41,675 nt of DNA from Planctomycetaceae bacterium. Its GTDB lineage: Bacteria > Planctomycetota > Planctomycetia > Pirellulales > Thermoguttaceae. Position 1 is the first letter of the stretch, and every line of letters starts with the position of its first letter. Under the pieces are notes generated by a model that saw nothing but the letters and a program-made list of their open reading frames with translations, did no database searches and was not told where the DNA came from. Location: assembly GCA_021372005.1 (NCBI GenBank), contig JAJFVC010000089.1:1-41675 (forward strand), read 5' to 3'. Shown piece by piece: positions 8,510-17,334 of this stretch. Position numbers and translations under genes: made by a program.

Positions 8510-10435
8510 GTGTCTAGCGGCTCCTTCGATACGAAAGAACGAGTGAAGCAGGCGATCGACATCGTCGATCTCGTCGGCAATTACATCCCGTTGCGCCGTC
8601 AGGGCCGCAATTACGTCGGGCTGTGTCCCTGGCACGATGATTCTCGGCCCAGTCTTCAGGTCAATCCCGAGCGGCAGTCGTTCAAGTGCTGGGTTTGCGA
8701 CCTCGGCGGCGACATCTTCAGTTTCATCATGAAAATGGAGGGCGTCGAGTTCCGCGAGGCGCTGGAAATGCTGGCCGAGCGGGCCGGCGTTCCGCTGGAA
8801 AAGCCGCAGCGGCGGGCGATCCCGCTGGCGGGCGAACCGGTCGAAGAAGCTCGCCAAGGGCACGACGCCGCGACGGCGGACAAACGCACGTTGTTGCAGG
8901 CGATGGCCTGGGCCACGAAACAGTATCATCGCTGCCTGCTCGAATCGCCCGAGGCGGACGCGGCCCGGCGTTATTTGGCCGAGCGGGGCATTGCGGCTGA
9001 GAGCGTCGAAAGGTTTCAGCTTGGTTTTTCGCCGCTGGATCGCGATTGGATTTTGCATCAGGCGGAGGGGCAGGTCAGTCCACAGCGGCAATCGCGTCGG
9101 GCGAGGGTTTTGGAGACCATTGGGATTTTGGCCCGGCCGTCCGAGGGTGGCCCGCTGTACGATCGGTTCAAGGGCCGGGTGTTGTTTTCGATCGGCGACG
9201 GGCAGGGCCGTCCGGTGGGATTGGGCGGACGCGTGTTGCCCGAGTTGGGCTCGACCAGTCCGGCCAAATACGTCAACTCGCCCGAGACGCCGCTGTTTCA
9301 TAAGAGCGACTTGCTTTACGGGCTGCATCAGGCCCGCGAGGCGTTTCGAAAAACCCGGACCGCGCTGGTCATGGAGGGCTACACCGACGTGATCGTGGCC
9401 CATCAATATGGGTTCCAAAACGCGGTGGCGGTGTTGGGCACGGCGTTGGGCGAGCGGCACATTAAAATACTCAAGCGGCACGTAGACCGCATCGTGCTGG
9501 TGTTGGACGGCGACGAGGCCGGCATGAAGCGGGCCAACGAGGTGTTGGAGCTGTTCGTGGCGCAGCAGGCCGACGTGCGCATTTTGACGCTGCCCGAGGA
9601 TCTGGACCCTTGCGATTATCTGCACCAGTATGGGGCCGAGGCGTTTTCCACGCTGTTGGCCGAGCGGTCGGTCGACGCGCTGGACCACGCGTTCGAGACG
9701 ATCACGCACGGGATCGACATCGAGCGGGACGTCCATGGGGTGGCGCAGGCGATCGAGCGGCTTTTGGGCATCGTGGCCAAGGCGCCGCGGTTGAACGGGC
9801 AGTCGAGCGGCGACGGGCGGATCCGCGAGCAAAAGATTGTGCAGCGGCTGGCCGGCAAGTTTCGGGTCGACGAGCAGGAATTGCGTCGGCGGTTGACGGC
9901 GCTGCGTCGGCACGAGGCGTCGCGTCCGGTGGCGACCCGCGCGGCGGACGGCGTCGGACCAGAACAAGCCGGTGAGCCGGACCGGCCGATCGACCCTTGG
10001 CAGCGGGAGCTTTTGGAGCTGCTGATTGCGCATCCCGAATGTCTCGGGGAGATGCGCGGCCAGATCGAGGCGTCGGCGTGGGCGTCGGCGTTGTGCCGGA
10101 AGATTTTTGAGACTTGTTGCCGGCTGGCGGACGAGGGCGTGGAGCCGACGTTCGACCGGCTGATGTTGGAGTTCGACGAGCCGGGGTTGAAGAACCTGCT
10201 GGTCGGGCTGGACGAGCGAGGGCGGGCCAAGGGTCGGGATTCGGACGATCCGGCGGCTTTGCTCGACGATTTGATCAAGACGTTGAAGGAGAAGGAGATC
10301 GAACGGCGGCGTCCCGCACAGATCGTGGCGCTGCGCGAAGGAGGGATGGATGTCCAACAGCAATCCGCAATGCTGGAGGAGATCCTTCGCCGAGAGCGCG
10401 ACCGGCACGGCATTTCCTCGCCCACGGACGGGTGA
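8510..10435 (+). CDS. dnaG: DNA primase DnaG
   Basis: Primase, which makes RNA primers at the replication fork. I choose the GTG at 8510 (641 residues) because GGGAG at 8499-8503 is spaced 6 nt before it and the protein then begins SSGSFDTKERVKQAIDIVDL like other primases; an in-frame ATG at 8474 is possible. The zinc finger has C39-x2-H42 and C60-x2-C63 (CPWH and CWVC). The TOPRIM domain shows VMEGYTDVIVAHQYG and VLVLDGDEAGMKRA. The C-terminal third is the helicase-interaction region and is less conserved. It is followed 69 nt later by rpoD, the classic macromolecular synthesis order without rpsU in front. Confidence 0.96.
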   Translation: MSSGSFDTKERVKQAIDIVDLVGNYIPLRRQGRNYVGLCPWHDDSRPSLQVNPERQSFKCWVCDLGGDIFSFIMKMEGVEFREALEMLAERAGVPLEKPQRRAIPLAGEPVEEARQGHDAATADKRTLLQAMAWATKQYHRCLLESPEADAARRYLAERGIAAESVERFQLGFSPLDRDWILHQAEGQVSPQRQSRRARVLETIGILARPSEGGPLYDRFKGRVLFSIGDGQGRPVGLGGRVLPELGSTSPAKYVNSPETPLFHKSDLLYGLHQAREAFRKTRTALVMEGYTDVIVAHQYGFQNAVAVLGTALGERHIKILKRHVDRIVLVLDGDEAGMKRANEVLELFVAQQADVRILTLPEDLDPCDYLHQYGAEAFSTLLAERSVDALDHAFETITHGIDIERDVHGVAQAIERLLGIVAKAPRLNGQSSGDGRIREQKIVQRLAGKFRVDEQELRRRLTALRRHEASRPVATRAADGVGPEQAGEPDRPIDPWQRELLELLIAHPECLGEMRGQIEASAWASALCRKIFETCCRLADEGVEPTFDRLMLEFDEPGLKNLLVGLDERGRAKGRDSDDPAALLDDLIKTLKEKEIERRRPAQIVALREGGMDVQQQSAMLEEILRRERDRHGISSPTDG

Positions 10436-10504
10436 GGATGCGTGATCCGGAGAAAAAGTTTTTGGACCCAACGCGCCATGGATGCGCGCGAAAGGAGCAG
10501 TACG

Positions 10505-12241
10505 GTGGACCTTTTCGACAAGGATTTGCAGGAACTGGTCGCCCGGGGGAAGTCGCAAGGCTATTTGACCTATGACGAAGTCAACGACTATCTGCCCGAC
10601 GAAGAAGTCAATCCCGACAAGCTCGACAATTTGTTGATCGCCCTGGAGGAAGAGGGCATCGATCTGGTCGAGCATCCGCCGACCGCGGAGTTTTTTGATT
10701 CCGTGAACGATGGCGACGCGGTCGATTCGGGCGACGAGCGTTTGGCCCAGGGCGAAGTGTCGTCCGCGCCGGTGGATTTGCCGCCGTTGCCAGGCGAATC
10801 GTCGAAGTTCAGCAGCGATCCGATTCGGATGTATTTGAGCCAGATGGCTGAAATTCCGCTGCTGAGCCGCACGGAAGAAATCTCGCTGGCCAAGAAGATC
10901 GAAGTGACGCGCAAGCGTTTTCGGCGGACCGTGATCGGCTGCGCGATGGCGATGCGGGCGACGGTGCACACGTTGGCGCGCGTGCACAAGGGCGAGCTAC
11001 CGTTCGATCGGACGATCAAGGTGTCGCTGACCGAGCGGCTGACCAAAGAGCAGATTCTCGCCCGGATGCCGCACAATTTGGGCACGATTTCGCATTTGAT
11101 GGAAGGCAACCAGCGGGATTTTCGTTTGCTGGTCAGCAAAAAAACCTCGGCGTCCGGACGTACGGAGGCTCGCAAGCGGTTCATTCGCCGTCGCCGCAAG
11201 ATGCTGACGTTGATCGAGGAGCTCAGTCTGCGGACCCGCCGCGTGCAGGGAATGATGCGGCAAATGGAAGACGCGGTGGGCCGGATGGAAGCCATTCGCC
11301 GGCAGTTGCGGCTGCTGCTCAATACGCCGGCCACGCAAGCCAAGCGGACGGCGCTGCGGCGCGAGCTGCGCGACCTGATGGTGTTGGCCCAAGAGAGCCC
11401 GAAAAGCCTGCGTCGCCGTTGCGAAGTGATGCGGCGGCAGTTTCAGGACTATGAGGCGGTCAAGCGTCAGTTGTCGGGCGGCAATCTGCGGCTGGTGGTG
11501 TCGATCGCCAAAAAATACCGCAATCGGGGGTTGAGCTTCCTGGATTTGATCCAGGAGGGCAACACCGGGCTGATGCGGGCGGTCGACAAGTACGAATATC
11601 GCCGCGGGTTCAAGTTTTCGACCTACGCCACGTGGTGGATTCGCCAGGCCATCACGCGGGCCATCGCCGATCAGGCCCGGACGATCCGGATTCCGGTCCA
11701 CATGATCGACGTATTGAGCAAGCTGCGGAACGCCTCCAAACGGCTATTGCAGGAGCTTGGACGGGAGCCGACCACCGAAGAGGCGGCTGCGGCCACCGGC
11801 CTTTCGGTGGATGAGACGCGGCGGGTTTTGTCGATGGGCCGCCATCCGGTGAGTCTTGACCGACCGGTCGGCGAAAGCGAAGATAGTTGTTTCGGGGAAT
11901 TCATCGAGGACGGTGGATTGCCCCGGCCTGACAAAGCCGCCAGCAATGAACTGCTTCGTGAAAAAATCGACGCCCTGCTCAAGACGCTCACGTACCGCGA
12001 GCGGGAGATCATTCGTTTGCGTTACGGACTTGGCGACGGCTACACCTACACGTTGGAAGAGGTGGGCCGGATTTTCAGGGTCACGCGCGAGCGGGTTCGG
12101 CAGATCGAAGCCAAGGCGGTCAAAAAGCTCCAACACCCGGTTCGCAGCCAGCAGCTTTCGGGCTTCCTGGACCGCACGACCGGATTGTCGCCGGTGGTCG
12201 ATTACGATCCGGCGGCCGAGTACGACCGCGCAGCCGGCTGA
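10505..12241 (+). CDS. rpoD: primary sigma factor RpoD
   Basis: Housekeeping sigma70. The GTG at 10505 is preferred (578 residues) because GGAG at 10494-10497 precedes it by 7 nt; earlier in-frame starts exist from 10442. Region 1.1 is present near the start ([13 protein letters not shown]), and region 1.2 contains [19 protein letters not shown] basic non-conserved segment of about 150 residues follows, then region 2 ([38 protein letters not shown]) and region 4 with the -35 recognition helix in [17 protein letters not shown]. All key regions are intact, consistent with the consensus-like promoters in this window. It ends at a hairpin terminator. Confidence 0.97.
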   Translation: MDLFDKDLQELVARGKSQGYLTYDEVNDYLPDEEVNPDKLDNLLIALEEEGIDLVEHPPTAEFFDSVNDGDAVDSGDERLAQGEVSSAPVDLPPLPGESSKFSSDPIRMYLSQMAEIPLLSRTEEISLAKKIEVTRKRFRRTVIGCAMAMRATVHTLARVHKGELPFDRTIKVSLTERLTKEQILARMPHNLGTISHLMEGNQRDFRLLVSKKTSASGRTEARKRFIRRRRKMLTLIEELSLRTRRVQGMMRQMEDAVGRMEAIRRQLRLLLNTPATQAKRTALRRELRDLMVLAQESPKSLRRRCEVMRRQFQDYEAVKRQLSGGNLRLVVSIAKKYRNRGLSFLDLIQEGNTGLMRAVDKYEYRRGFKFSTYATWWIRQAITRAIADQARTIRIPVHMIDVLSKLRNASKRLLQELGREPTTEEAAAATGLSVDETRRVLSMGRHPVSLDRPVGESEDSCFGEFIEDGGLPRPDKAASNELLREKIDALLKTLTYREREIIRLRYGLGDGYTYTLEEVGRIFRVTRERVRQIEAKAVKKLQHPVRSQQLSGFLDRTTGLSPVVDYDPAAEYDRAAG

Positions 12242-12267
12242 CGCGGTTGGTTCGTCCGGCGATTTTC

Positions 12268-12302
12268 AGGCCCGCGGGTCGCACGACTCGTGGGCCTTTT
12301 TT
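12268..12302 (+). terminator. rho-independent terminator after rpoD
   Basis: An almost fully paired stem (AGGCCC at 12268-12273 with GGGCCT at 12292-12297, the inner part paired with G-T wobbles) and a tight loop, followed by a T run to 12302. It lies 27 nt after the rpoD stop codon. Confidence 0.85.
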
Positions 12303-12343
12303 ATTTCTTTTGCGCGAGTTTTCTCTAACCCATAGCATCGTTC

Positions 12344-13057
12344 ATGCCCACGCCCACGAAAATTGATTTGTCCGTGCTCCGCACGCTGCATCGCATCCAT
12401 CGCCAACTGACCGATTTGAAGAGCCGGCTCGACCGCGGTCCGAAACAAATTCGCGCCGCCGAGGCGAACGTCCAGCATCACGAGGATTTGCTTGTGCGGA
12501 CCAAGGACGAAGCGAAGACGCTGCGCAAGAACGCGGACCAGAAGCAGCTCCAGTTGAAATCGAACGAAGACAAGGTGCGCGAGCTTCGGGTGAAGCTGAA
12601 CGGGGCGTCGAGCAACCGCGAGTATCAAGCGCTGCTGGAGCAAATTGCGGCGGACGAGATGGCCAAGAGCGTGTTGGAGGACGAGATCCTGGAGGCGATG
12701 GAGAGGACCGACGGGTTTCAGAAAAACATCGCCGAGGCGGAGGAAGCGGTGAAGACGGCCCGGCAAAAGTTCGAACAGGTCCGGGTGGAAGTCGCCGAGC
12801 GGGAGCCGCATCTAACGGCCGACGCGGATCGGTTGGAGGCCGAGTTGAAGACGGCCGAAGAAACGCTGCCCGACGAGGTCCGCGAAAAGTATCGCCGCGT
12901 GGTGCGAGGGTTGGGCGAGGACGCGCTGGCCGTGGTCGAAAACCAGTATTGCACCGGCTGCAATCAGAAGATCCCGTTGAACATGCTCAATCAGGTGATG
13001 CTGGGCCAGCCGGTGTTTTGCAAGAGTTGCGGCCGGCTGCTTTATTTGCCGGAATGA
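12344..13057 (+). CDS. coiled-coil protein with C-terminal zinc ribbon (DUF164/CT398-like)
   Basis: A 237-residue soluble protein. Residues 1 to about 190 are strongly charged helical coiled coil (for example ELRVKLNGASSNREYQAL, a hallmark of this family), and the end carries a four-cysteine ribbon, CTGC and CKSC, around QKIPLNMLNQV. The family is C4-type zinc ribbon DUF164, related to Chlamydia CT398/CdsZ and actinobacterial homologues. It is thought to be a scaffold or nucleic-acid-associated factor, but its role is not settled. It lies downstream of the rpoD terminator. Its last 16 bp overlap the end of the convergent flippase-like gene. Confidence 0.88.
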   Translation: MPTPTKIDLSVLRTLHRIHRQLTDLKSRLDRGPKQIRAAEANVQHHEDLLVRTKDEAKTLRKNADQKQLQLKSNEDKVRELRVKLNGASSNREYQALLEQIAADEMAKSVLEDEILEAMERTDGFQKNIAEAEEAVKTARQKFEQVRVEVAEREPHLTADADRLEAELKTAEETLPDEVREKYRRVVRGLGEDALAVVENQYCTGCNQKIPLNMLNQVMLGQPVFCKSCGRLLYLPE

Positions 13058-14094
13058 CGCGCGACGTCGGCGGCCTCGGTTTCGGCTTGTTCGGTTTCGT
13101 GCATCACTTCGGCCATTTCACGCCGATTGCCGAAATAGTAAAACACGCCCAGGGCGGCGATCAGGATCGACACGAGTCGGTAGGCCAGCATGACGACCAG
13201 GCCTTGGCCGCTGGGCACGGGCGTGCCAAGCGCCAGCGAGACGTTCGTGTAGAGAAAATCGAGTGCGGCTTCACTGGGACCGACCGGGAAGGGAATCACC
13301 TGCATCACGGCGCTGAGGGGCATCATGACGAAGTGCAGGTACAGCGGCAGGTGACGGTCGAACAGCCCGCAGACGATGCAGTAGCATCCGACGGCGAAGG
13401 ACAGGTGGACGCAGACGGTCATCAGCGAGGCCGCGATCAGCACCTTCGGTTTTCGGCTGTAGAGCTGGATGGCCGACAGCAGGCTCTCCATCGGAGGGCC
13501 GACGTGCGGGATGCGGCGGAATAGGTACATCAGCCAGGCGGTCAACGCTTTGGGGCCCATGACGACGGCCAAGCCGATCGTGCTGCCCAGCGTGACCCAA
13601 AACATGCCGAGGCCGATTTGCCGGAGTTCGGGCGAGGGAAGCCGCCAAAATCCGGTCAGGAAGATGGCGGCCGACGCGACCACAAAGAGCCAGTAAAGGC
13701 CGATCACGCGGTCGATGATGACCGAGGCGGCGGCCTTGGCGCGGTGGCCGGGATGTTCGTGGTCGAGCATGGCGCCTTTGACCAGGTCGCCGCCGACGAT
13801 GCCCAGCGGCGCCAGGTTGAACAGATAACCCCAGAAGCTGATGCGCAGAGCATCGCGGAAACGGCAGGGGACGTCCAACGCGCGGATCAGCAGCCACCAG
13901 CGAATGAACGTCAGCATCGTGGCGAACGTGTTGGCGGCCCACGCGGCGAACAGCAGTTCCCAGTCCTTGGGCTGGTCGCGCAGGTCGGCGAACACGTTGC
14001 CGTGCGCTTTGCTTTGCGTGGCGTTGTAGATCAGGTAGCCGATGATCGCCGCCGAGACGCCGACTTTCAGAAACGTGACGAGCAGTCTTTTCAC
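13042..14094 (-). CDS. UPF0104/LPG-synthase-TM flippase-like membrane protein
   Basis: About 350 residues from a GTG at 14094; a GTG at 14157 just after the ubiA stop is an alternative start. It has about eight hydrophobic segments, including KVGVSAAIIGYLIYNA, TLGSTIGLAVVMG and LVSILIAALGVFYYFG. The conserved LAPLGIVGGDLVKGAML and IPFPVGPSEAALDFL regions are typical of the lysylphosphatidylglycerol synthase TM (PF03706) family, which lacks the aminoacyl-transfer domain here. Members are proposed lipid-linked sugar or lipid flippases. As the last gene of the dprE1-dprE2-ubiA operon, it is a candidate for moving the polyprenyl-phosphate-arabinose product across the membrane; this is inference from position. 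Confidence 0.85.
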   Translation of the reverse strand: MKRLLVTFLKVGVSAAIIGYLIYNATQSKAHGNVFADLRDQPKDWELLFAAWAANTFATMLTFIRWWLLIRALDVPCRFRDALRISFWGYLFNLAPLGIVGGDLVKGAMLDHEHPGHRAKAAASVIIDRVIGLYWLFVVASAAIFLTGFWRLPSPELRQIGLGMFWVTLGSTIGLAVVMGPKALTAWLMYLFRRIPHVGPPMESLLSAIQLYSRKPKVLIAASLMTVCVHLSFAVGCYCIVCGLFDRHLPLYLHFVMMPLSAVMQVIPFPVGPSEAALDFLYTNVSLALGTPVPSGQGLVVMLAYRLVSILIAALGVFYYFGNRREMAEVMHETEQAETEAADVARHSGK

Positions 14095-14164
14095 GGCGGC
14101 TTTTTCTTGTCTGGGGGGGCGGTTTTCCGTTTTCGCGTTGCGCCCGCCCGGTTTCACGCTCGCT

Positions 14165-15031
14165 TTATTGCCAAATGCGAACGCTCCAGAGCACGGCGAC
14201 GAGCCAGCCCAAGGCGCACAGTTGCGTGCTTCGGCGGCGATAGACGATGTCGACCGGAGAACCGCCGACGCCTTCGACGTACACCATCCGAAGGTAGTCC
14301 AGGATACCGTAAGCCACAAACGGCATCGAGACCAGTTCTCGGCCGGGCACGAAGATTTTTTGGACTTCAATGCAATACAAGGCGTAGCTCAGCATGGCTA
14401 CGCCGGCGCAGATGCCCACGGCCTGGTCTAAAAACCCCTTGTTGTAGCCCTTCAAACTGGGGCGATGGTTTTGGTCCAGGTCCTCGATCAGGTCGGCGCG
14501 GCGTTTTGCGAACCCCAAAAAGAGCGCCAACGTGGAGGTGCACAGCAACAGCCAGGACGACGGCGGGGCCGAAATCAGGATGCAGCCCAAAAGCACGCGA
14601 ATCACAAAGCCCGAGGAAAGCAAAAACACGTCCAGCAGGGCGACGTGTTTGAGGCCAAGATTGTAGGCCAGATTGATGGCCGCGTAGACCAAGGCGATCG
14701 TACAGGCGGGTTGTCGGCCGGCCAGCAGGCACAACGCCAGACCGGCCGCCAGCAGCACGACCATTTGAACCGCGGCGACGGTGCGGGAAACCCGGCCCGA
14801 GGCGATCGGTCGCCGGCATTTTTGCGGATGCAGGCGGTCCGTCTCGGCGTCGCAAAGATCGTTCAGCGTGTAGACGGCCGAATTGACCAGACAGAAACCC
14901 AGTAGGCCGAGCAGAAGGTCGATCGGTGCGAATCGGACGCCGGCGGCCATGGCGAACGGGGCTGGCAACAGGACGAAGACGTTTTTCGCCCAGTCTTTCG
15001 GTCGAGCCAGTCGAATCAGGTCGAGGAACAT
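14165..15031 (-). CDS. ubiA: UbiA-family decaprenyl-phosphate phosphoribosyltransferase
   Basis: 288 residues from the ATG at 15031, starting MFLDLIRLARPKDWAKN. An integral membrane prenyl-phosphate transferase with the metal-diphosphate motif NDLCDAETDRLHP followed by KCRRPIASG, the second motif around YNLGLKHVALLDVF, and about nine membrane segments. The pattern matches mycobacterial Rv3806c, which transfers 5-phosphoribose from PRPP to decaprenyl phosphate, rather than quinone-pathway UbiA, because it sits directly after dprE1-dprE2. The frame is open upstream to 15136, but that would overlap dprE2 and lacks homology. The gap to dprE2 is 38 nt. Confidence 0.9.
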   Translation of the reverse strand: MFLDLIRLARPKDWAKNVFVLLPAPFAMAAGVRFAPIDLLLGLLGFCLVNSAVYTLNDLCDAETDRLHPQKCRRPIASGRVSRTVAAVQMVVLLAAGLALCLLAGRQPACTIALVYAAINLAYNLGLKHVALLDVFLLSSGFVIRVLLGCILISAPPSSWLLLCTSTLALFLGFAKRRADLIEDLDQNHRPSLKGYNKGFLDQAVGICAGVAMLSYALYCIEVQKIFVPGRELVSMPFVAYGILDYLRMVYVEGVGGSPVDIVYRRRSTQLCALGWLVAVLWSVRIWQ

Positions 15032-15069
15032 AGGTAGAATTACAGCCGACCGAGGAATCATCGATGTTT

Positions 15070-15807
15070 TCAGAATTTTACGCGACGCATGACAAATCGC
15101 GGTAGATGACGAATCACTTGCATGACATATCGCCACGGGCGCGGGGCGTAGACGACCGGACGTCCGCGGTCGATCGCCTTGCGAATGCGTCGGGCCACCT
15201 GGTCGGGATCGCCTGCAAACGGCGGCGGTTTCAGTCCGGCGGTCATGCCCGTGCGAACGAAGCCCGGTTTGACGCAGACGGTTTTCAACCCTTGCCGGCG
15301 GAACCGGTGGTCGAGTCCTTCGAGGTAGCGGGCCAGTCCAGCCTTGGCCGCTCCGTACAGGACGACGGGTTTTCGTCCGCGATCCCCAGCCACGGAACTA
15401 AACGCGCAGAGCGTGCCGCCGCCGGAGGCCAGCAAGCGTCGGCGGGCTTCTTCGCAAAACAACACGGTGTTGGTGAAGTCGACTGTCAGAAGGCGGGCCG
15501 TCGCCTCGGGGTCGTTTTCCAATGTTTCTTGGTCGGCGAACAGCCCGGCGGTCACGACGACCGCATCGACGCCGTCGAGTTGGCGCCACGCCTCGTCCAA
15601 CGCGGTCGCAAAACCGGACGGGTCGGACAGATCGCAGTGGGACAGGCCGACGGGCGCCGCGGCCCCGCGAATCTCCAGGTCTTGGGCCGAAAATCGCAGT
15701 TGTTCGACGTCGCGTCCCAACAGAAACAGCCGGTCGCCGCGAGCGGCCAACTGTCGGGCCAAGGCTCGGCCCATGCCACGGCTTGCGCCCAAGATGACGG
15801 CTTTCAT
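15070..15807 (-). CDS. dprE2: decaprenylphospho-ribofuranose 2'-epimerase subunit DprE2 (SDR)
   Basis: A 245-residue short-chain dehydrogenase. The nucleotide loop is VILGASRGMGRALARQ, and catalytic residues lie in CAFSSVAG and LYGAAKAGLARY. The C-terminal KPGFVRTGMTAGLKPPP and RPWRYVMQVIRHLPR resemble M. tuberculosis DprE2 (Rv3791) strikingly, including its unusual basic tail. DprE2 reduces the 2-keto intermediate made by DprE1 to give polyprenylphosphoryl-D-arabinofuranose. Its ATG overlaps the dprE1 stop as ATGA, so translation is coupled. Confidence 0.93.
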   Translation of the reverse strand: MKAVILGASRGMGRALARQLAARGDRLFLLGRDVEQLRFSAQDLEIRGAAAPVGLSHCDLSDPSGFATALDEAWRQLDGVDAVVVTAGLFADQETLENDPEATARLLTVDFTNTVLFCEEARRRLLASGGGTLCAFSSVAGDRGRKPVVLYGAAKAGLARYLEGLDHRFRRQGLKTVCVKPGFVRTGMTAGLKPPPFAGDPDQVARRIRKAIDRGRPVVYAPRPWRYVMQVIRHLPRFVMRRVKF

Positions 15808-17144
15808 GCGGGGTCTCCCAGCAGGCGGACCGATTGGGCGCTGCGGATGCGGGCGTCGGGGTCCCACCGGCGGCGCACCTCGTTGAATGCGGCGAGTCGA
15901 GTCTCCATGGCTTGGAAGTGCTCGGCCTTGGTGAATGTGTCCTTGGTCAGATAAATGCGTCCGCCCTCGGCGATCACCAATTCGTTGAGCTGGTCGACCA
16001 GTTCGGGCGTGCGGGTCGGATGGATCGGGAAATCCATGGCGATCGACATGCCCGGCCTGGGGAACGACAATAGTCCGCGTCCCTCGGGCCCGCAGTCTTT
16101 GATGACGCACAGGAAACCCATGCCGCCGGCCGAGACGAAAAGCTCCAAAAATCGGCGGGCCGGACCGTTGTCGTCGGCGTGGGGCAACACGCATTGATAC
16201 TGCGTGAACCCGCGGCGGCCGTAGATCAAATTCCAATCGTCGAGCGCGTCGAGCGGATAAAAAAACGAGTCGGGATGGACGATACCGCGACGGACCCGCT
16301 GAAAATGTTTCCAATAGTAAGCCAAATTAAAGGCTTTCATGCTCGGCTTGCAGAGCGCCAGGGCGGGAAACGGAAACGGGACGCGTAGCCGGCGTTTCAG
16401 CGGCGGCGATTTTTCGGGGGCCTCGTCGGCCGTGGCCCAGCGACCCTTCATCAAAATCCCTCGGCCCAGCCGGTCGCCACGGGCCAGGCAGTCGACCCAG
16501 CCGACGGTCATCGGCCAGTCGTGGGCGGACTGTTTCAGGCCCGTGACCATGGCGTCCAAGTGGTCGATGCGCTCACTTTCGCCCCAGATCCAGGGCGAAG
16601 GAATCCGCCGCATCGAAAACTCGGCCTCCAGGATGTGGCCGGTCAGACCCATGCCGCCGATCGTGGCTCGGAACAAATCCGGCTCGGAGGCGTCGGAACA
16701 GTCGAGGATCCGGCCGTCGGCCACGCGGAGCCGCAGGCTGCGGACGTGTTGACCGAAACATCCGTCGACGTGGTGATTTTTGCCGTGGACGTCCGAAGCG
16801 ATCATGCCGCCCAAGGTGACAAACTGCGTGCCGGGCGAGACGGGCACGAACCATCCGCGGCGCAAAAACACCCGATTGAGCGCCAGCAGCGACACGCCGG
16901 CCTCGGCCCGCAAAAGCCCTGAGTCGGGATCGAAATGGAGCAACCGGTCGGCCAGCGTCGTGTCGGCCACGGGCGAGTCGGCTCGGGCCGGCAACGAGGA
17001 ATCGCCATACGATCGGCCGAGTCCCCTCGAAAGAGTTGCTTTTTCGGTGGCCGCCGTCAGATCTTCGGACCGAAATTCGAGTCCTTCCAGGATCGGAAAG
17101 CGTCCCCAACCGGACAATTTTTTGCGATAAGGCTGCTGTGACAT
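15804..17144 (-). CDS. dprE1: FAD-dependent decaprenylphospho-ribose oxidase DprE1
   Basis: 446 residues from the ATG at 17144, with GGGAG eight bases upstream. It is a VAO-type flavoenzyme with SRGLGRSYGDSSL, VSPGTQFVTLGGMIASDVHG then KNHHVDGCFGQHVRSL, and IGGMGLTGHILEAEF. The substrate domain has FYPLDALDDWN and RGFTQYQCVLP, and the end has GGRIYLTKDTF with the catalytic lysine. This matches M. tuberculosis DprE1 along its length. The cysteine targeted by benzothiazinones (Cys387 there, within NICVDFPI) is Ala369 here (SIAMDFPI). It is first in the operon, with a strong promoter close upstream. Confidence 0.94.
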   Translation of the reverse strand: MSQQPYRKKLSGWGRFPILEGLEFRSEDLTAATEKATLSRGLGRSYGDSSLPARADSPVADTTLADRLLHFDPDSGLLRAEAGVSLLALNRVFLRRGWFVPVSPGTQFVTLGGMIASDVHGKNHHVDGCFGQHVRSLRLRVADGRILDCSDASEPDLFRATIGGMGLTGHILEAEFSMRRIPSPWIWGESERIDHLDAMVTGLKQSAHDWPMTVGWVDCLARGDRLGRGILMKGRWATADEAPEKSPPLKRRLRVPFPFPALALCKPSMKAFNLAYYWKHFQRVRRGIVHPDSFFYPLDALDDWNLIYGRRGFTQYQCVLPHADDNGPARRFLELFVSAGGMGFLCVIKDCGPEGRGLLSFPRPGMSIAMDFPIHPTRTPELVDQLNELVIAEGGRIYLTKDTFTKAEHFQAMETRLAAFNEVRRRWDPDARIRSAQSVRLLGDPA

Positions 17145-17170
17145 GCGTAATACTCCCACCACGGGGTCCG

Positions 17171-17200
17171 AATATAAGCCTAGTTCGGAAAACGGGTCAA
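17171..17200 (-). promoter_or_regulatory. sigma70-type promoter of dprE1 operon
   Basis: Minus strand: -35 TTGACC (17200-17195), an 18-bp spacer and -10 TATATT (17176-17171), each five of six. The start point is expected near 17164, giving a leader of only about 20 nt that includes the GGGAG site. Confidence 0.75.
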
Positions 17201-17224
17201 GATCGAAGGCGGTGTTATTTCATG

Positions 17225-17272
17225 CCACCTGAATTTGGTGGTTTTTGCCAACGGCGGATTGTGAGCGATACT
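17225..17272 (+). promoter_or_regulatory. GT2 promoter with overlapping palindrome
   Basis: Plus strand: TTGCCA (17245-17250), 16 bp, GATACT (17267-17272), a fair promoter for the glycosyltransferase gene. Just upstream is CCACC-N7-GGTGG (17225-17241) followed by five T. It may be an operator shared with the divergent dprE1 promoter or a small terminator. Confidence 0.5.
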
Positions 17273-17334
17273 TTTGGGTGTCGGTTTGGGTTGGTTGGGG
17301 CGTTTGGTTTAACTTTTTTGACGGAAGGTCGCTC

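Noticed and set aside
8504..10987. 827-codon open frame antisense to dnaG
   Set aside because: The sense strand has full primase motifs. The antisense product is rich in Arg, His and Gln, with no recognisable domain.
15032..15136. 35-residue N-terminal extension of ubiA
   Set aside because: It overlaps the end of dprE2 and has no membrane or family features; the start at 15031 fits the family.
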